Below are positions 13,201 through 28,200 of a stretch of 64,000 nucleotides of DNA, piece after piece; the first letter of the stretch is position 1, and each line of letters begins with the position of its first letter. Origin of the DNA: Serinus canaria (taxonomy: Eukaryota > Chordata > Aves > Passeriformes > Fringillidae); NCBI RefSeq assembly GCF_022539315.1, contig NC_066337.1:6478861-6542860 (forward strand). Reading direction: 5' to 3'. The notes below the pieces were generated by a model. The model made no database searches. It had not been told where the DNA came from and saw only the letters and a list, made by a program, of their open reading frames with translations. Made by a program: the position numbers and the translations under genes.

Positions 13201-16200
13201 GTGACCGTCCTTCCTCCCAAACTCCGCAGTGCCTCCTCGCTTTGTGGTCCAACCCAACAACCAAGATGGCATTTATGGAAAAGCTGGGGTGCTGAACTGC
13301 TCCGTTGATGGGTACCCCCCTCCCAAAGTCATGTGGAAGCACGCTAAAGGTAGGGATGAGTCACGGCAGTGTGTGGGGATGTCAGTACAGGCTGGGGAGA
13401 GTCCCTTGGGCATGGCCACCCCAGCTTCGAGCCTCATGAGAGCTGCTCTGCCTCAGCTGAGCTCTGTATCCCTGTGTCCCCTCCCAGGAAGTGGCAACCC
13501 CCAGCAGTACCACCCCATCCCCCTGACGGGCCGCATCCAGATCCTGCCCAACAGCTCCCTGCTCATCCGCCACGTGCTGGAGGAGGACATCGGCTACTAC
13601 CTCTGCCAGGCCAGCAACGGCGTGGGCACAGACATCAGCAAGTCCATGTTCCTCACCGTCAAGAGTAGGTACCCAGGGCTGTGCCACGGGGCATTGTCAC
13701 AGGGACAGGGACCTGCTCCTGGCAGGGCCAGAGCGGTGACCTGGGGAGCCAAGGTGGGCACGGTGAGGGTGGCTGTTGGACATGGGGTCACCAGCAGAGC
13801 CTGGTCTGGTGCAGCCTCCCTCTCTGTTCTGAGGGTTCCACCCACACCAGCCGTGCTCCAGCCTCAGCCCCACGCATCCCCACGATCAATGCAGGGCACG
13901 GGAGGGCATCGATTCCTCCCCTCCAGGGACCCGCTTCCCTTTTGCTATTAAACACACTTTGTCTTTAATAAAACCAGGCAATCAATCTACATCATCCAGG
14001 AGGAAAGGAAATAGCTGGGCTGCTTTGACAGGGATGGGCTGGGAAGTGTTGTTAGACACCGTGTTTGAACTGTGTGTGTTATTGGATTGCTCTCCCGTTG
14101 CTATCAGCAGAATGTATAATTGCCAGCTCCCTGTTAGTTACCGGGCTCGTTGCTGCTGGGAGTATTCAAGCCTCCAAAAGGAGGTGGTGGAGGGGGTCCA
14201 AAACAATCACCCTCACTCCTGGTGTCTCCAGGAGGGGCTGGGGTCAGGATTGGGCTCAGGACAAAACTTTGGCTTGACCATGCTGGGAATGAGGCAGTGA
14301 GCACACTGTGCCAGAGGGGATGGAGGCTGCTGGTGAAGCCATGGGAGCCACGACCCCTTGCTTGCCCACGCAGGATGCTGTGGGCAGAGGGGACGACCAG
14401 CCTTCTCTGGTCACCCCCACGCCCTGGCCTCCCCTCCCCAGCCTGGTGCTTTCTTCCCTGACACCAGCAGCTGTTTCTCTCAGGGGCTTCTCCCCTCCCC
14501 AGCCAGCCTCTGCCTTCCCAGGTTCCCGTTCCCCTGGCTGTCAGCTGTTTAATTTATCCCTGCGACTGATGAATCAAACCCAGCCACTTCAAACAAGGCA
14601 CTTCAATGAGGCACAGGTACAAAGTCGAGGCGATTAATCCCGAGTGAACATGCCAAGTCTGGGAGCCCGGACTGGTGCCGTGTCCCTGCTAGCTCCTGTA
14701 ATTGCATCCCAGGACAGGTTGCTTGCTGACTTGAATAGCACATAACCTTATTATGCGAGTGATTTTGCATCTCCCGGAGCCCTCGGAGCCCTCGCTGCCT
14801 TTGAAAAGGTTTGGATGAATAGGTAGACGAAGCGCCACAGCCAATTAAGCATTAGATGGGCTCTTTGTTTTGTTTCATTTTGGGGTTTTTGTTTGTTTAG
14901 CGAAATGTCAGCCCAATTAAAGGGAGATCAGCACTGGCTTTCCCTGAAAGTCAGGCCACTGCGGACTGAGTAAAATGAGAGTTAATCAGAGCCCAAACAA
15001 AGCGTGCTGGCAGTCAGCAGGGGAGAGGGCAGTGCCACAGCCAGCTGGTGTCACACGTCCCCTGCCCTGATACCACGGCCAGGGGTGAGCTGGGGCAGCC
15101 AGGTGGCACACTGGGCAGTGTGTGCCTGAGTTCCTGGGCTGGGCAGAGCCAGGAGCAGCTGGGTGATGCTTTTGTCAGGGGATGGTGGGTGGGGAAAGCC
15201 ACCAGATTTTCTTGGGGAATGTCACCCACGGGGTTGAGGCTTTCCTGTCCCTGGGTGCCACCGTCCCTGGGTTCCCACAGCATGGCAGTCTGTCCTTCCC
15301 TGCTTTGGGAAGGAACTCACCAGCACCTAGCGGGGAGTGGAAGGTGAGAAGTGCTGGAGTATCTGAGCGTGTGCCCAGGGGGACAGCAGGCTGGGCTGGG
15401 CGCAGGTGAGGGGCCCAGCAGAGCGTGATAAATGCCATTTAGCACGTGGCTGCACACCTGCCCGGGTGTCAGGAGCGTGTGGGATGGGGACAGTCACATC
15501 CCCAGGGTTCTGCCGGCTGTGCCGGAGCAGCAGCATCCTGGGTACTTGGGAGGGGGCTCCTCTGCCTGCTCCGTGCCAGCACCTCGGTGCCAGGGGTCCA
15601 GCCAGGGGGCAGGTAGAGGGGTCTCTGTCCATGGTCATGGCACAGCCCTCTTTGGAAGTTCACTGCCACGCAGCACGAGCATAACTGATTGCTTCCATGC
15701 AATTTGAATTAATCTTATGCTTCAGGTGAAACTCAGCTAATCAGTGTAGAAAGGAAGCTGAGACGGGTGCAATCAAATTAACATCACAGAGCCAGCTCCA
15801 AACAAGAAAGAGGGGGGCGAGGGAGGCAGGCACAGCCCTTGTCACCCTTGTCACTGTTCTCATTCAGTTGTCACCAGCGCTCTGCCAAGCGGCTCGTGCC
15901 CCAGCCGGGTGTGGGACGGCAGCGTGCTGTTGGCTGCCAGCTTCCTTTGTTCCCAGGTTTGTCTCTGCCCAGCCAGGGGCACCAACTCTGCTTGTGGCCT
16001 TGTTAACAAGGCCGTGGGCACTGGGAGAGGCTGGGTGGGAGGGTGTGCCCTGGTGGGGACAGAATGGAGGGCACAGGCAGCGTTGGAGGTGAGCTCAACT
16101 CAAAGGAAGCCTGTCTGCCCAGACTGAGCTGTGGCTGATGCCACTTTATTGATGCCATGCACCCAGGAAGGCATCACAGACTGGTTAGGAGCAGCCATCA

Positions 16201-19200
16201 GCCACCCTTGGAGGTCTCTGCAGCCAGTCCCAAGCAATGTGGTCCCTCTGCAAGCTGCAGAGCTGCTCCAGGGCAGGTGTTAGGCACCAATGCCTAATCT
16301 ATGCTATCCTCACAGCTGCTTGGGGTTTTCTTGGGGTTTGTTGTGCTCTTTTCCTGCTCTGGACTACGTGCAGCTCCCGTGGGACCCTGGCAATTGAGAG
16401 AAGTTGATATGTTTACATCCAAGGAGCTGCTTTTAATCAAACATCAATAAGTGCATTTCAGCGAAGCAGAGCCTGAAACAGAGCTCCTCTCCCGGGGCCT
16501 GTGCTCTCTGCTGGGAAGGGGCCGGTATAGCCAAGGCTGCTGCAGCCCTGAGGGGCTGTCCTGTCCCTTCAGCCCCATGGCCTCACCCTCTGCTGCTGCA
16601 CTGTGCTCCAGCCTGGGCTGAATGAGGGCTGAGTGCAGGGACCACATCGCCAGTGTCCCTGTCTACCAAATACCAGGGTGGCCCCTGAATGGTTTCCCAT
16701 GGCAGGAGCAGGGGACAGTGGGCAGGAACCTGTCAAGGCCAGCCAGAACTGGGTGCTGAGCCCCTCCTCCAGCTGTGTGTGCCCTTGTGCTGTCCTGTGC
16801 AGTCAGCCCTGCCCTGGGGAAAGTGCAAGAGCCCCCGGCTGTCCCTGTGCTCTGTCCTCACCCCATGGGACACGGGATGCTGGGGTGGGACAGTCCTTCC
16901 CAGGCCTGCCTCTGTCCTGGTGTGTCCCTGACCTGGGGCTGAGGCAGGCAGAGGTGTCAGAGCTCTGGGGATGGGACAGGGCAGAATTTGGAGAAGTCTT
17001 GGGCTGCTTCTTGTGACCCTTGGTGGGCCAGACTGTGCTGCCACAACATCCCTGCTCTTTGCAATCCCCTGCCAGCTCAGGAGTGCCATGCCCCCCTTGG
17101 GACAGGATTGTCACACGGGCACCAAGCTGGGCACTGCACTGTCCTGCACCCCACAAACTCCAGCAGCTCAGGAGGAAAGGTTTCCTTGGCTGTTAATTGA
17201 ATTACATTGCCACAGAAAGCCGAGGAGTCGTAGCTCATTAGAGCCTCTTGTGTCCCATTAGAACAGTGTGTGTTGCCTTTGCGGATTGTCATTATCATAC
17301 ATTACTGCAGGACTCAGCACTGCTGTTTGTTTATGCATTACATTTTTTTCTGCTTACCCAGCCTGCCCTCGGTCCCCCAGCCCGCTCCTCCTGTGTGGTG
17401 CCTGCCACAGCCTGCCCACTGCATGGCACTGGGGTGGCACAAAGAGCTTGGCTCTTGGAGCAGGGAAGAGCCAGGCCAGGGATCAGTGCAGCATCCTTAC
17501 AGCACTGATCAGCCATATCCATCTGGGCTGCACCCCCTGCTCGAGCACCTCTGGGTTCTGCACCCCTGCCAGGTGGTGACCACGGCACAGGGTGTCCCCA
17601 CCAGCCCCCTTTGTATATTGGGGTGGCCATGGAAAAGAAATCATCTCTGGCATCTGCAATGAAAAGGCGGCCTTGCTGATGGGAAATCACACTCTGTATT
17701 CTGCCCAGGTTTATACGAGTGAATTATGCAAATCCGTGATGGAAAACATTCTTCCTCTCATCCTCGGGAGTGTAAAACCTTAGTCAATAATTCATACCCG
17801 CACGTCTCAGACTGGAGGCTTTCTCTTCATTATAGCGTGCACTTGGTTATTTGTCTTTCACGTTTTATTGTCTACCCCGGTGTAATGCTATGCATTATAA
17901 AATTTATCTGCTTCATTATTTTATGATCCTGAGCTGTATAATGCAGCGCGACGGTTCCGCTCGGGGCTGCGCGGCCGCTCGGTGAGAGCCGCGTGCGCCG
18001 CGTCCTCGGCGGCTCCGTGGGCTCCACAGGGCCCGGCAGCCACAGGTGGCACCTGCCCGTCCCCCCGGGCACGCGGGTGATGCTTTTCCTCCCCGCAGTC
18101 CCGGCCATGATCACCTCCCACCCCAACACCACCATCGCCATCAAGGGCCAGACCAAGGAGCTGAACTGCACAGCACGGGGCGAGCGGCCCATCATCATCC
18201 GCTGGGAGAAGGGGGACACCGTCATCGACCCCGACCGCAACATGCGCTATGCCATCACCACCAAGGACAACGGCGACGAGGTCATCTCCACCCTCAAGGT
18301 GAGGACCGGGCGTCCTGCACCTGCCCGGGCTGCCAGGGGTGTCACTGGGTGTGGGAGAGGAGAAGGGAAGGTGCAGGGAGGGTGTGGTGGTCCCCAGGGG
18401 GTGTCACAGAGCCTGGCACTGCGCTGGGCTCCGTGAGTAGCAAAGCTGAGCCCAGAGGGGTGTTAGGAGTGCCACGGGAGGGATTGCAGCTCCAGTGAGC
18501 GGCACTGTGGTGGGAGCAGGCAGGGGAAGGCAGGGCACAGTGCTGGGGCAGCTCAGTCTGAACTGGCTCCTGTCCCTGGAACACTGGCAGCTGAAACCAG
18601 CCGACCGCGGGGACTCCGTCTTCTTCTCCTGCCACGCCATCAACTCCTACGGCGAGGACAGAGGCCTGATCCAGCTCACTGTCCAAGGTACTCCATCCCC
18701 ACTGCTTGAGCCCTGCAGTGCACAGCCTTGCTGAGAGAGTCCCCCTGCTCCTGGGGGCCTCCTCTACCTGTGTCCCTAACCTGCCTGAGTGTCCCCAAGA
18801 GCCCCCTGACCCGCCGGAGCTGGAGATCCGTGAGGTGAAAGCCCGGAGTATGAATTTGCGGTGGACGCAGCGGTTTGATGGCAACAGCATCATCACCGGC
18901 TTCGATATCGAGTACAAAAACAAGTCAGGTAGGTGACAGTGATGTCCCCTCCCCACGGCACAGAGGGGCTGGGGCTGGTCTGCACAGGCAGGTGTGGGAC
19001 TGCCCCACCGGCGCCTCCAAGGGAATATTCTGCATCCCAGTTCCTTTGATGAAGAAAGGAGAGAGCGGCATTAATGAAATATGGAAATTTCTGTTGGATG
19101 GGAGCATTTGAAAGGGAATATTAAAAGAGACAATATTTGCAAAAAGTTGAACCTCAGCGCACAACAGCGAGAGAGAGAAGCAGCACCTCTCCAGGGGTAC

Positions 19201-22200
19201 AAGACCTGGAGGTGCCTGGGGACCTCACCTGCCTGATCGTGGCCCCCTCAGCACTGCAGACCCTGGATGGGATTCAGGCTCTGACCCTTCTGCCTCACTC
19301 CAATGCTCTTCCAGATTCCTGGGATTTTAAGCAGTCTACACGCAACATCTCCCCGACCATCAACCAGGCAAACATCGTGGACCTGCACCCCGCCTCGGTG
19401 TACAGCATCCGCATGTACTCCTTCAACAAAATCGGGCGCAGCGAGCCGAGCAAGGAGCTCACCATCAGCACCGAGGAAGCAGGTGCCTCCCAGGGCTTCT
19501 GGTGGGGATGGTGGGCAGGGGGAACATGGGGGCTGCAGCCTGGGGGGAAGCTGGCTGAGGTACAGCCAGGGGATTTCCTGGTGAGGAGCTCCTGAACCTT
19601 CTCAATGTGCTGCTTGTGTTTCTCTCCCTCAGCTCCCGATGGCCCTCCGATGGATGTCACCTTGCAGCCCATCACATCCCAGAGCATCCAGGTCACGTGG
19701 AAGGTGAGTGAGGCTGGGATGGTGTGTGGGTTATTTTGGCTATGGGGGTTTGTCCCAGCTTGTCCTGAGATCCAGCATGTCATCAACGTTACAAGAATCA
19801 GGAAGAATCTCCCAGGAAAAGGGAAAACCTGCAGGCTGGGCAAGCAGCTCACCTTACTGCTCAGGGCTCTTATCAATCATGTTTTACAACATGCTCATTA
19901 TCTCATAGGGTGTCCGTGGGGAACCATGGGGCAGAGAGGATAAATATGTAAAAACTCAGGTGCTGGGTTGCAAAGTGTTTGAGCAGAGATCAATAAAACT
20001 TAGAATCGGATTTATTTTTCCAAAGCTGCCTAATGAAAAATAAAATTGATTATAAAGTTAGGACTTGGGAATGAACTGCAAAGTCAATAAATTTAGGGTT
20101 CCAGCTTCTCCCCCCACCTCCCCTTAACCACTGAAAAACAGATTAATGAAAGTACGATTCACTTGAAAGATAAGTCACTTCGTTTTAGGAGTATTTCAGC
20201 AAGATGGATCGCCCTGGCATTGTAACATAAATTTGCAATCAACCCTATTGATTTGTTAATGCTTCAGAGAAATATTGTTAAGATTGATCTCAATCTGGCC
20301 TCCCAGGTTGCCAGAATTGGGATTTCTCCTGCTCCAGCTGGGGACTGGTGCAGTCCAGGCAGCGCTTTCCTCTCTGGTGGCTCTGAGGACCCACTGGAGC
20401 TTTTTTATCACTATTTTGGTACTCAGGGAAAAGTGGGGAGGTAAAACAACTTGACAGTCTTGGGAAAAGCCCCTGGGGAGAGGTGGCTGGGGCACGGAGT
20501 CCTGTGAGCCTCCCACCCCTGTGACACTGCTCCATCCTGCCCTCGTTGTCCCTCAGGCCCCAAAGAAGGAGCTGCAGAACGGGGTGATCCGTGGCTACCA
20601 GATTGGCTACCGGGAGAACAGCCCGGGCAGCAACGGGCAGTACAGCATCGTGGAGATGAAGGCCACGGGGGACAGCGAGGTCTACACGCTGGACAACCTC
20701 AAGAAGTTTGCACAGTACGGGGTGGTGGTGCAGGCGTTCAACCGTGCGGGCACGGGGCCCTCGTCCAGCGAGATCAACGCCACCACGCTGGAGGACGGTA
20801 AGCACGGCCCAGTGACAAGCCAGGTCCAGGTCCCACCCAGGGCACCCTCAGCTGATGCCCATCCCATCACACAGGTCTGGGGTGGTGGCTGTGTGCGCCC
20901 TCACAGCTCCCTGGGAAGGGACCAGGAGCACAGTGCTATCAGGACACCCGTGGCGCTGGGCTTGTGGCGAAGCCAAAGGGTGCAAGGTGGATTTTGGCAC
21001 TGCTGAAGTGCCAGGCAGGTTTCCATCTGGGACACAGTCACTGATGGCCTTGGTCGTTTTAAAAACAATGAGGAAAAGTTTTGCAGTGCGTTTGCTCAGC
21101 AGTTTTTCATACTTAATTAAGGCTCTCGTTAGCCTGTCAAGCCGCCATCGTTTTCTGGCTGCATTAGCACTCCTCCCGGGGTATTCAAGGGCCCCTGTTT
21201 TAGCAATAGTGTCTTTTCCATAATTATATTACCTTCATTTTGTTCAAACGGACTATCTGTATTAGTTTATTATACTCTGTCCCTAATTACATGGTGCTTA
21301 TATTTTTGCACCTAAGTAATATGAAACAATAATCATTTTCAAAGAGGATCGTTACGGTGATGTATTATCATTTAAATGCTCATAAAAATTAGAGTTACCT
21401 CTTGCGGGGCAATGGGATCTAATTACCTCGCATCCAGCCAGCTCTCCCACTCTCCCCTCGCTGGGAAGCATCCTCCCTGTCACCACCAGCACAGGGTTCA
21501 CACCCACCTCGCTGGCCCAGGAGAAGGAAAACTGCACATTGGAGGCAGAGCCCTGCTGGGCAGGACTGGCTGAGGGCTTCCAGCAGCACAGTGGGGTTTG
21601 TGTGGGCTCAGTCAGGGTGGCTGTGTGGGACACAGCTCCTTCAGCCTGGCATCTCCAGCCTCCTGCTGATTGTCCTCCTCATCCCTCCCCTCCCTAGTTC
21701 CCAGCCAGCCCCCCGAGAACGTGCGAGCCATCTCCATCACCTCAGATGTGGCCGTGATCTCCTGGTCGGAGCCCCCGCGCAGCACCCTCAACGGGGTGCT
21801 CAAGGGCTACCGGGTCATCTTCTGGTCCCTCTACATGGATGGAGGTGAGCACACCTGGGGAGCGGGTGACACTGGGGACCTGGGGGGCACAGGGGCTGAC
21901 GGGCCCTTGTCCTGCAGAGTGGGGCGAGATGCAGAACATCACGACCACGCGGGAGCGAGTGGAGCTGCGGGGCATGGAGAAATTCACCAACTACAGCGTG
22001 CAGGTGCTGGCCTACACCCAGGCGGGTGACGGCGTCCGCAGCAGCGTGCTCTACATCCAGACCAAGGAGGACAGTAAGTGGCTCTGCCACCCCCTCCTGC
22101 CAGGGGCCACAGCGGCTGCGGGGGCACAGGGGAAACCCTCCGTGTACAGCCATGGGCAGGGCATTTCCCTTTCCCTTTCTTTCCTTTTCCTTAAGTGCTG

Positions 22201-25200
22201 ATATTTAAATATTTACACCCCGCCTGCCCTACTTTAATGCCATTAGCTCGCTAGCAGAGCATCCCTGGGCCTGTGTCCTAGGAAGCGCCAGATGCTGGGA
22301 GGGAGGCGCAGCTGGGCAGGGTACGGCTGACAGATTAAGGAGATGGCCATTAAAAGCCAATCATGATTTCTAAAGCAGAGCTTGGGCTGCAATTAACCCT
22401 CCTGCCTCTGGCTCAGAAGGGGACCAGAGCCACCCGTGGAGAGGTGTCCTGCAGACAGACCCGTCCCTGCCTGTGTGTGACACCACCATCGCAGCTGCTT
22501 CCCCGGGTGTGGCTGGGATGCCAGCCCCACAGCAGGGTGCTGTCACATCTCCCAGCTGGGCAAAGACCTTGGAGACCTCCTGGCACCAGCTCTGCCACAC
22601 TCTCCCTCCTCAGTTCCAGGTCCCCCGGCTGGGATCAAGGCTGTGCCGTCCTCTGCCAGCAGCGTGGTGGTGTCCTGGCTGCCGCCGGCCAAGCCCAACG
22701 GCATCATTCGGAAGTACACCATCTTCTGCTCCAGCCCCGGCTCGGGGCAGCCGGTACGGGATGGCAACGGGGCTGGGAATTGCCACAGTGTGCCAGGGAA
22801 TGCTGAGCTGGCCAAGCAGGAACGGGAGGGAGAGCTGATGCCAGGCAGCAGCCGCAGCAAAGACCTCTTGGGGAGCACTGCGGAATTGTCCAAGGGCATC
22901 CGTGGGCACTGTGCAGCGGGGAATGGTCCCATCTTCTCTCTGTTCCCATTCTTTGGCATCTGCCCTGCTCAGCACTTGCTCCAGAGGGGGAAACATGCCA
23001 GCAGCTGACCAAAAATGAAATAGAAATCCAACCTGGCCCCATCCTTCCTTGGTGAGGGAGAGGTTGATGGGAGGTCTGCAGACTAGTGCTTATCAAAAGC
23101 TCCTTCTCAAACTCATTTCACTATCTGAGCCTCTGGTTTCCAGGGCAACATAATCTTTTCATCAAAGCAACTGGTAAAACCGCTGGGATCCGATATTGTT
23201 TTCTTGGCATCTTGTCAAAACTGTCATTTGGGTAAAAAAAATTATGTATACTACACAATATTCATATAGGTGTGTCTGCTTTGGGGTACACTCACTTCTG
23301 TGTCCCCGCAAGGGCACACGTGTGCCGACTGTGAGCACACAGGTACCTGCCAAGTCATGTTTTAATAGACCCATTCTGTGCCACGGGGGTCGTGGAGCCC
23401 ATCCCTGCCCGCTGCTGGCATGGTGGCACAGCCGGTTGGCAGCCCTTCCCTCGTGGCATTCTTGGGGCAGGGTGACTTTGTCCCCGTTGTGATGGGGACT
23501 GTCCCCGGTGCTTGCAACAACCAGCCCTGTCTACAGGGTCACCCCAGGGCTGGGGCAGATGCTGTGGGCAACGAGGTGACCCCACGTGGGTTTTGGGGAC
23601 CCCCTTGGCCTCTCGTGGGTTTGGGCCATCCCAGCTGGGGTTGGCTCCAGGCTGGCGCTGCTGCAGCTCAGCAGTGCCAGGGCAGCGTCCTTTCCCGGGA
23701 GCAGGGATGCTCAGCCATCTGCTCCAGGGCTGCAGCCCGGCTCCCCGGAGGAATCACGACACCAGCCGGCTCTCCCCAGCATTGAGGGGTGTGAGCGGAG
23801 CCGAGCCGCCGCTCTCGGGATAAACCCGCGAGGGACTGTGGGGTCTGCACTGAGGGCGATGAGCTGAGGGTCTCACGGAAGCTTCCCCTTCTCCTGTGTC
23901 CCCCTCCGCAGGCTCCCAGCGAGTACGAGACCAGCCCGGACCAGCTCTTCTACCGCATCGCCCACCTGAACCGGGGGCAGCAGTACCTGCTCTGGGTGGC
24001 CGCCGTCACCTCCGCCGGCCGCGGCAACATCAGCGAGAAGGTCACCATCGAGCCTGCGGGCAAAGGTACAGCCTGGGGTCCTGCCAGCCTGGGGGGGACA
24101 CCCCCGCTGCTGTGCCCTGCCCTGCGGCCCGCATGGGGATGACTGGGTGACCCTAGGGCAGAGGAGGGGCAGCACTGGGGTCCCGGGTCTCCTTACACCT
24201 CGGGGGGTCTGTACACCTCGGGGGGCCAGACCCCCAGGCTGACCTCCTCCTTGCCCCCCAAGCCCCCGCCAAGATCATCTCCTTTGGAGGCACAGTCACC
24301 ACGCCCTGGATGAAGGACGTGAGGCTGCCGTGCAACTCCGTCGGGGAGCCCGTCCCTGCCATCAAGTGGACCAAGGACAGGTATGGAGGGGGCTGCCAGC
24401 CCTGCTGGGGGCTGGTGCCAGCCCTGGCTGTGCCACACACGGCTGATGTGCCCCCTGTCCTCCTGGCAGTGAGGACTCTGCCATCCCGGTTACAGTGGAT
24501 GGCCACCGCCTGATCCAGGCCAACGGGACACTGGTGCTGCGCTCGGTGAAGGCCGAGGACTCCGGCTACTACACCTGCACTGCCACCAACACCTGGGGCT
24601 TCGACACCATCATCATCAACCTGCTGGTGCAAGGTGAGCATTCCAGCTCTGTGCTGCCCTGCACGGACACACTCCATCCCCATTCCCCAGGCTCTGTCCC
24701 GCACCAGGGGCTCCTGCTGGCCCAGGCACGAGTGCGAAGGACCCTTGCCACTTCTGGGGGCACAGTTTGGGGCACTCTGCATGTGTGAGGTGCTCATGGG
24801 TTTCCCTCCTCCCTAGTGCCCCCAGACCAGCCCCGCCTGACCGTCTCCAAGACCTCGGCATCGTCCATCACGCTGGCCTGGATCCCTGGGGACAATGGGG
24901 GCAGCTCCATCCGAGGTAGGGCTGCTGCGGGTGATGGGGCTGCTGTCAGCAGCTCATCCCAGAACCACAACTGGTTCCATTCTCATGGAACGTATTTGCA
25001 GGCACACTGTGCCATGTTTTTGTATCTGCACCTCAGTTTCCCCCTCTCCAAAATGCCTCAGAAATGCTTCAGAGTAAGGGTGATGGCTCTGAGCTCCTAG
25101 CAGGGGCTGCCAGCCCTGATGAGGGGTTTGTCAGGTGTTTTGGACAAGCTGCAGAGACTGATGCAGCTAAAGAAGGGCACATCACTGGGTGCTGAGGGGG

Positions 25201-28200
25201 TGGTGGCCAGGGCCAGCCCCAGAGCCGCTCCATGTCTCCTGGCATTGGTGCCGCTCTGAACCCACCAGAGCAGGAGTTGTCCCACATCCCTGACAGGCTG
25301 GGGGCTTTGGGAGGGCTCCAGGAGCATCCCAGCTTTCCCAAGTCTCCTTTCTGCTCTGATTCATCTCATGAATTATAGGTTGAAACAGCTGCGTGTGGAG
25401 GGGGGAGCGGGGAGCGAGGAAGGAGACCTCGCTTACAATTAATTAAAAGCATGAAAGTAATTACAAGCAAATCTCCCCAGCCAGCAGCCTTTCACTCCAG
25501 CGGACTCTGTTGATAAATTTGGTTATAATTGGATTAGAAATATTAAAAACACACCGCATGTACAAAATAAATAAATAAGCAGTGGCAGGCATCAGGGTGG
25601 GTGGTGTGGGGGTGTCAGGGCTGGTGTTGACTCTGCTGGAAATCAGATGCCCATGGCTTTGGGAAGCTCCTGGTGTCACCATCCACAGGGAGCCCTTGGT
25701 GGTGGGAAGGTGTGGGAAGTGTCCCCACTGCTCTGCCTGAGCTGGAGCTGGGTGTTCACAGAGCTCCTTCACCTGAACCCTCTGGCATTGCCACGGTGGT
25801 ACCTGGGTGTTGGCACGAGGGCCATCCTGCCAGCCCTGCCTTGTGCAGCTCATTATGCACACAGCAAGGCAGGAAGCCTACTCTTCCCTGCTATTTTTAT
25901 TTGAGAATTGGCTAAATATCCTGCAGAAATAGCCAAACCTGTCACTGCATCAGGAAAGTTTGGTCAGCACGGCCAAGGCAGCAGGGATGGGCTGTCCCGA
26001 GGTGCCCCAATGCCCTTGGGGCTGTCCCTATGTCCCCTGCTCTCCCAGGAAGCCCAGACCAGCCATCTCCAGGTGCCTTGTTGATGGCAGCGTAACAGGT
26101 TTGCTCATCTAGGACACAGTGTGCTTCCTAATACTCCTCATCACGGGAGAGGAGGCGGTCTGCAATGACAGAAGCAACTTCCCTGCAGCCTCCCAAGGGA
26201 GCTGCTTAATTCCGGCTTTCCCTTTATAGCCTCACACCAGTCAATCACAGCGTGTGCTCCCATGTGGAAATGAGCAGTGGGGCCATCCTGGGCATGCTGG
26301 GGGCAGGCAAGGTGTGACCAGGGATGCTGGCAGAGCTCTCAGGAGGTTCTGGGTGTGCCCACGCTCCTCTTGTCTGTGGCTCCTGCCTGGCCCTGTGTGG
26401 TGAGCACAGCAGGCAGGTTCCACCACTGCTCATGAGCACAGAGTAGTACAGGAATTGGTGTGTGATGGGTGCCCTGGCACTGCAAGGCTGTGCTGGATGT
26501 GGGCACAGGCTTTGTGCCAGCCATAACCTCTTCCCCTCACCCATGTGCCCAGAGGTGACCCCCTCCTTGCTCCCACAGGCTTTGTGCTCCAGTACTCGGT
26601 GGACAACAGCGAGGAGTGGAAGGATGTGTTCATCAGCTCCTCGGAGCGCTCCTTCAAGCTGGAGAGCCTCAAGTGTGGCACCTGGTACAAGGTGAAGCTG
26701 GCGGCCAAGAACAGCGTCGGCGCCGGCCGCATCAGCGAGATCATCGAGGCCAAGACCCACGGCAGAGGTGAGCCTGGCCCGTGGTGTCCCTGCCCGGCCA
26801 CGGGGGTCCCCTCCCCATCCTCCTGACAGCTCCTGTCCCGCAGAGCCTTCCTTCAGCAAGGACCAGCACCTCTTCACCCACATCAACTCCACGCACGCCA
26901 GGCTGAACCTGCAGGGCTGGAGCAGCGGGGGCTGCCCCATCACCGCCATTGTCCTGGAGTACCGGCCCAAGGGCAACTGGGTGTGGCAGAGCCTGCGCAC
27001 CAACAGCTCCAGCGAGGTGTTCCTGACCGAGCTGCGCGAGGCCACCTGGTACGAGCTGCGCATGAAGGCCTGCAACAGCGCCGGCTGCGGCAACGAGACC
27101 ACGCAGTTCGCCACGCTGGACTACGACGGCAGTGAGTGGGGACACGGGCTGGGGGAAGTGCCACCAGAGAGGGGGGTCCCGGCACGCTGAGTGCCCACCC
27201 GCCTCTGCTCTGACCTAGGCACCATCCCCCCGATCAAGTCTGCCCAAGGGGAAGGTGATGACGTGAAGAAGCTCTTCACCATCGCCTGCCCCGTGATCCT
27301 GGCCACGCTGGGAGTGGCCCTGCTCTTCATCATCCGCAAGAAGAGGAAGGAGAAGCGGCTGAAGAGGCTTCGAGGTGAGATGGGATTCAGAGGCACAGGA
27401 CACGGGACCCCAGATTGTGTTCCTGGGCTGTCTCATTGTGCCCTAAACTGCTCTCCTACAAAAAACTTCTTGGTTTTTGTGTCTCCTGCACAGATGCGAA
27501 GAGTTTGGCAGAAATGCTGATCAGGTGAGTCTCACATCTGCCTGTGGCTGGGACTGGGTGGGTAGGCAGGGAATAGGTGGTGCTGGGGGTGGTCGTGGCT
27601 GCTTTTAAGCCCGGGTACAGCCCTCACTCAGTTTCAGATCTCACACACACACCTGTGAGCGTTCTGGCAGTGACTCTGTGGCACAGCAGCCCAGTGTTGC
27701 TGGCTGCTCCTGCCTGCTCGAGGGTCCCAGCAGCCTCACTGGAGCTTGCCTGGGCAGAGCTGAGCCCCGGGTGGGCTGGCTGGTGGCAATCCCCAGCCCG
27801 GGGCAGGCTGGAGCCGCCGGGGCTCTGTCCGGTAATGGGCGGGTCTGCGTCCCCTCTCACCTCACAGCAAGAATAACCGCAGCTTTGACACGCCGGTGAA
27901 GGGGCCCCCGCAGGGCCCCCGCCTGCACATCGACATCCCACGGGTGCAGCTCCTCATCGAGGACAAGGAGGGCATCAAGCAGCTGGGTAAGCTCAGGCAA
28001 AGCTCCCATGCCCTGCTGCCCCAGAGTGCTGGGGTCCCATGGATGGACTGTGGGCCAGCAGGTGCCTACAGTTCCTGGCCAGGGAGAGGTCTGAGCTCCA
28101 GCTCCCTCCCACAGGGGATGACAAAGCCACAATCCCGGTGACCGACACGGAGTTCAGCCAGGCAGTGAACCCCCAGAGCTTCTGCACGGGCGTCTCTCTG

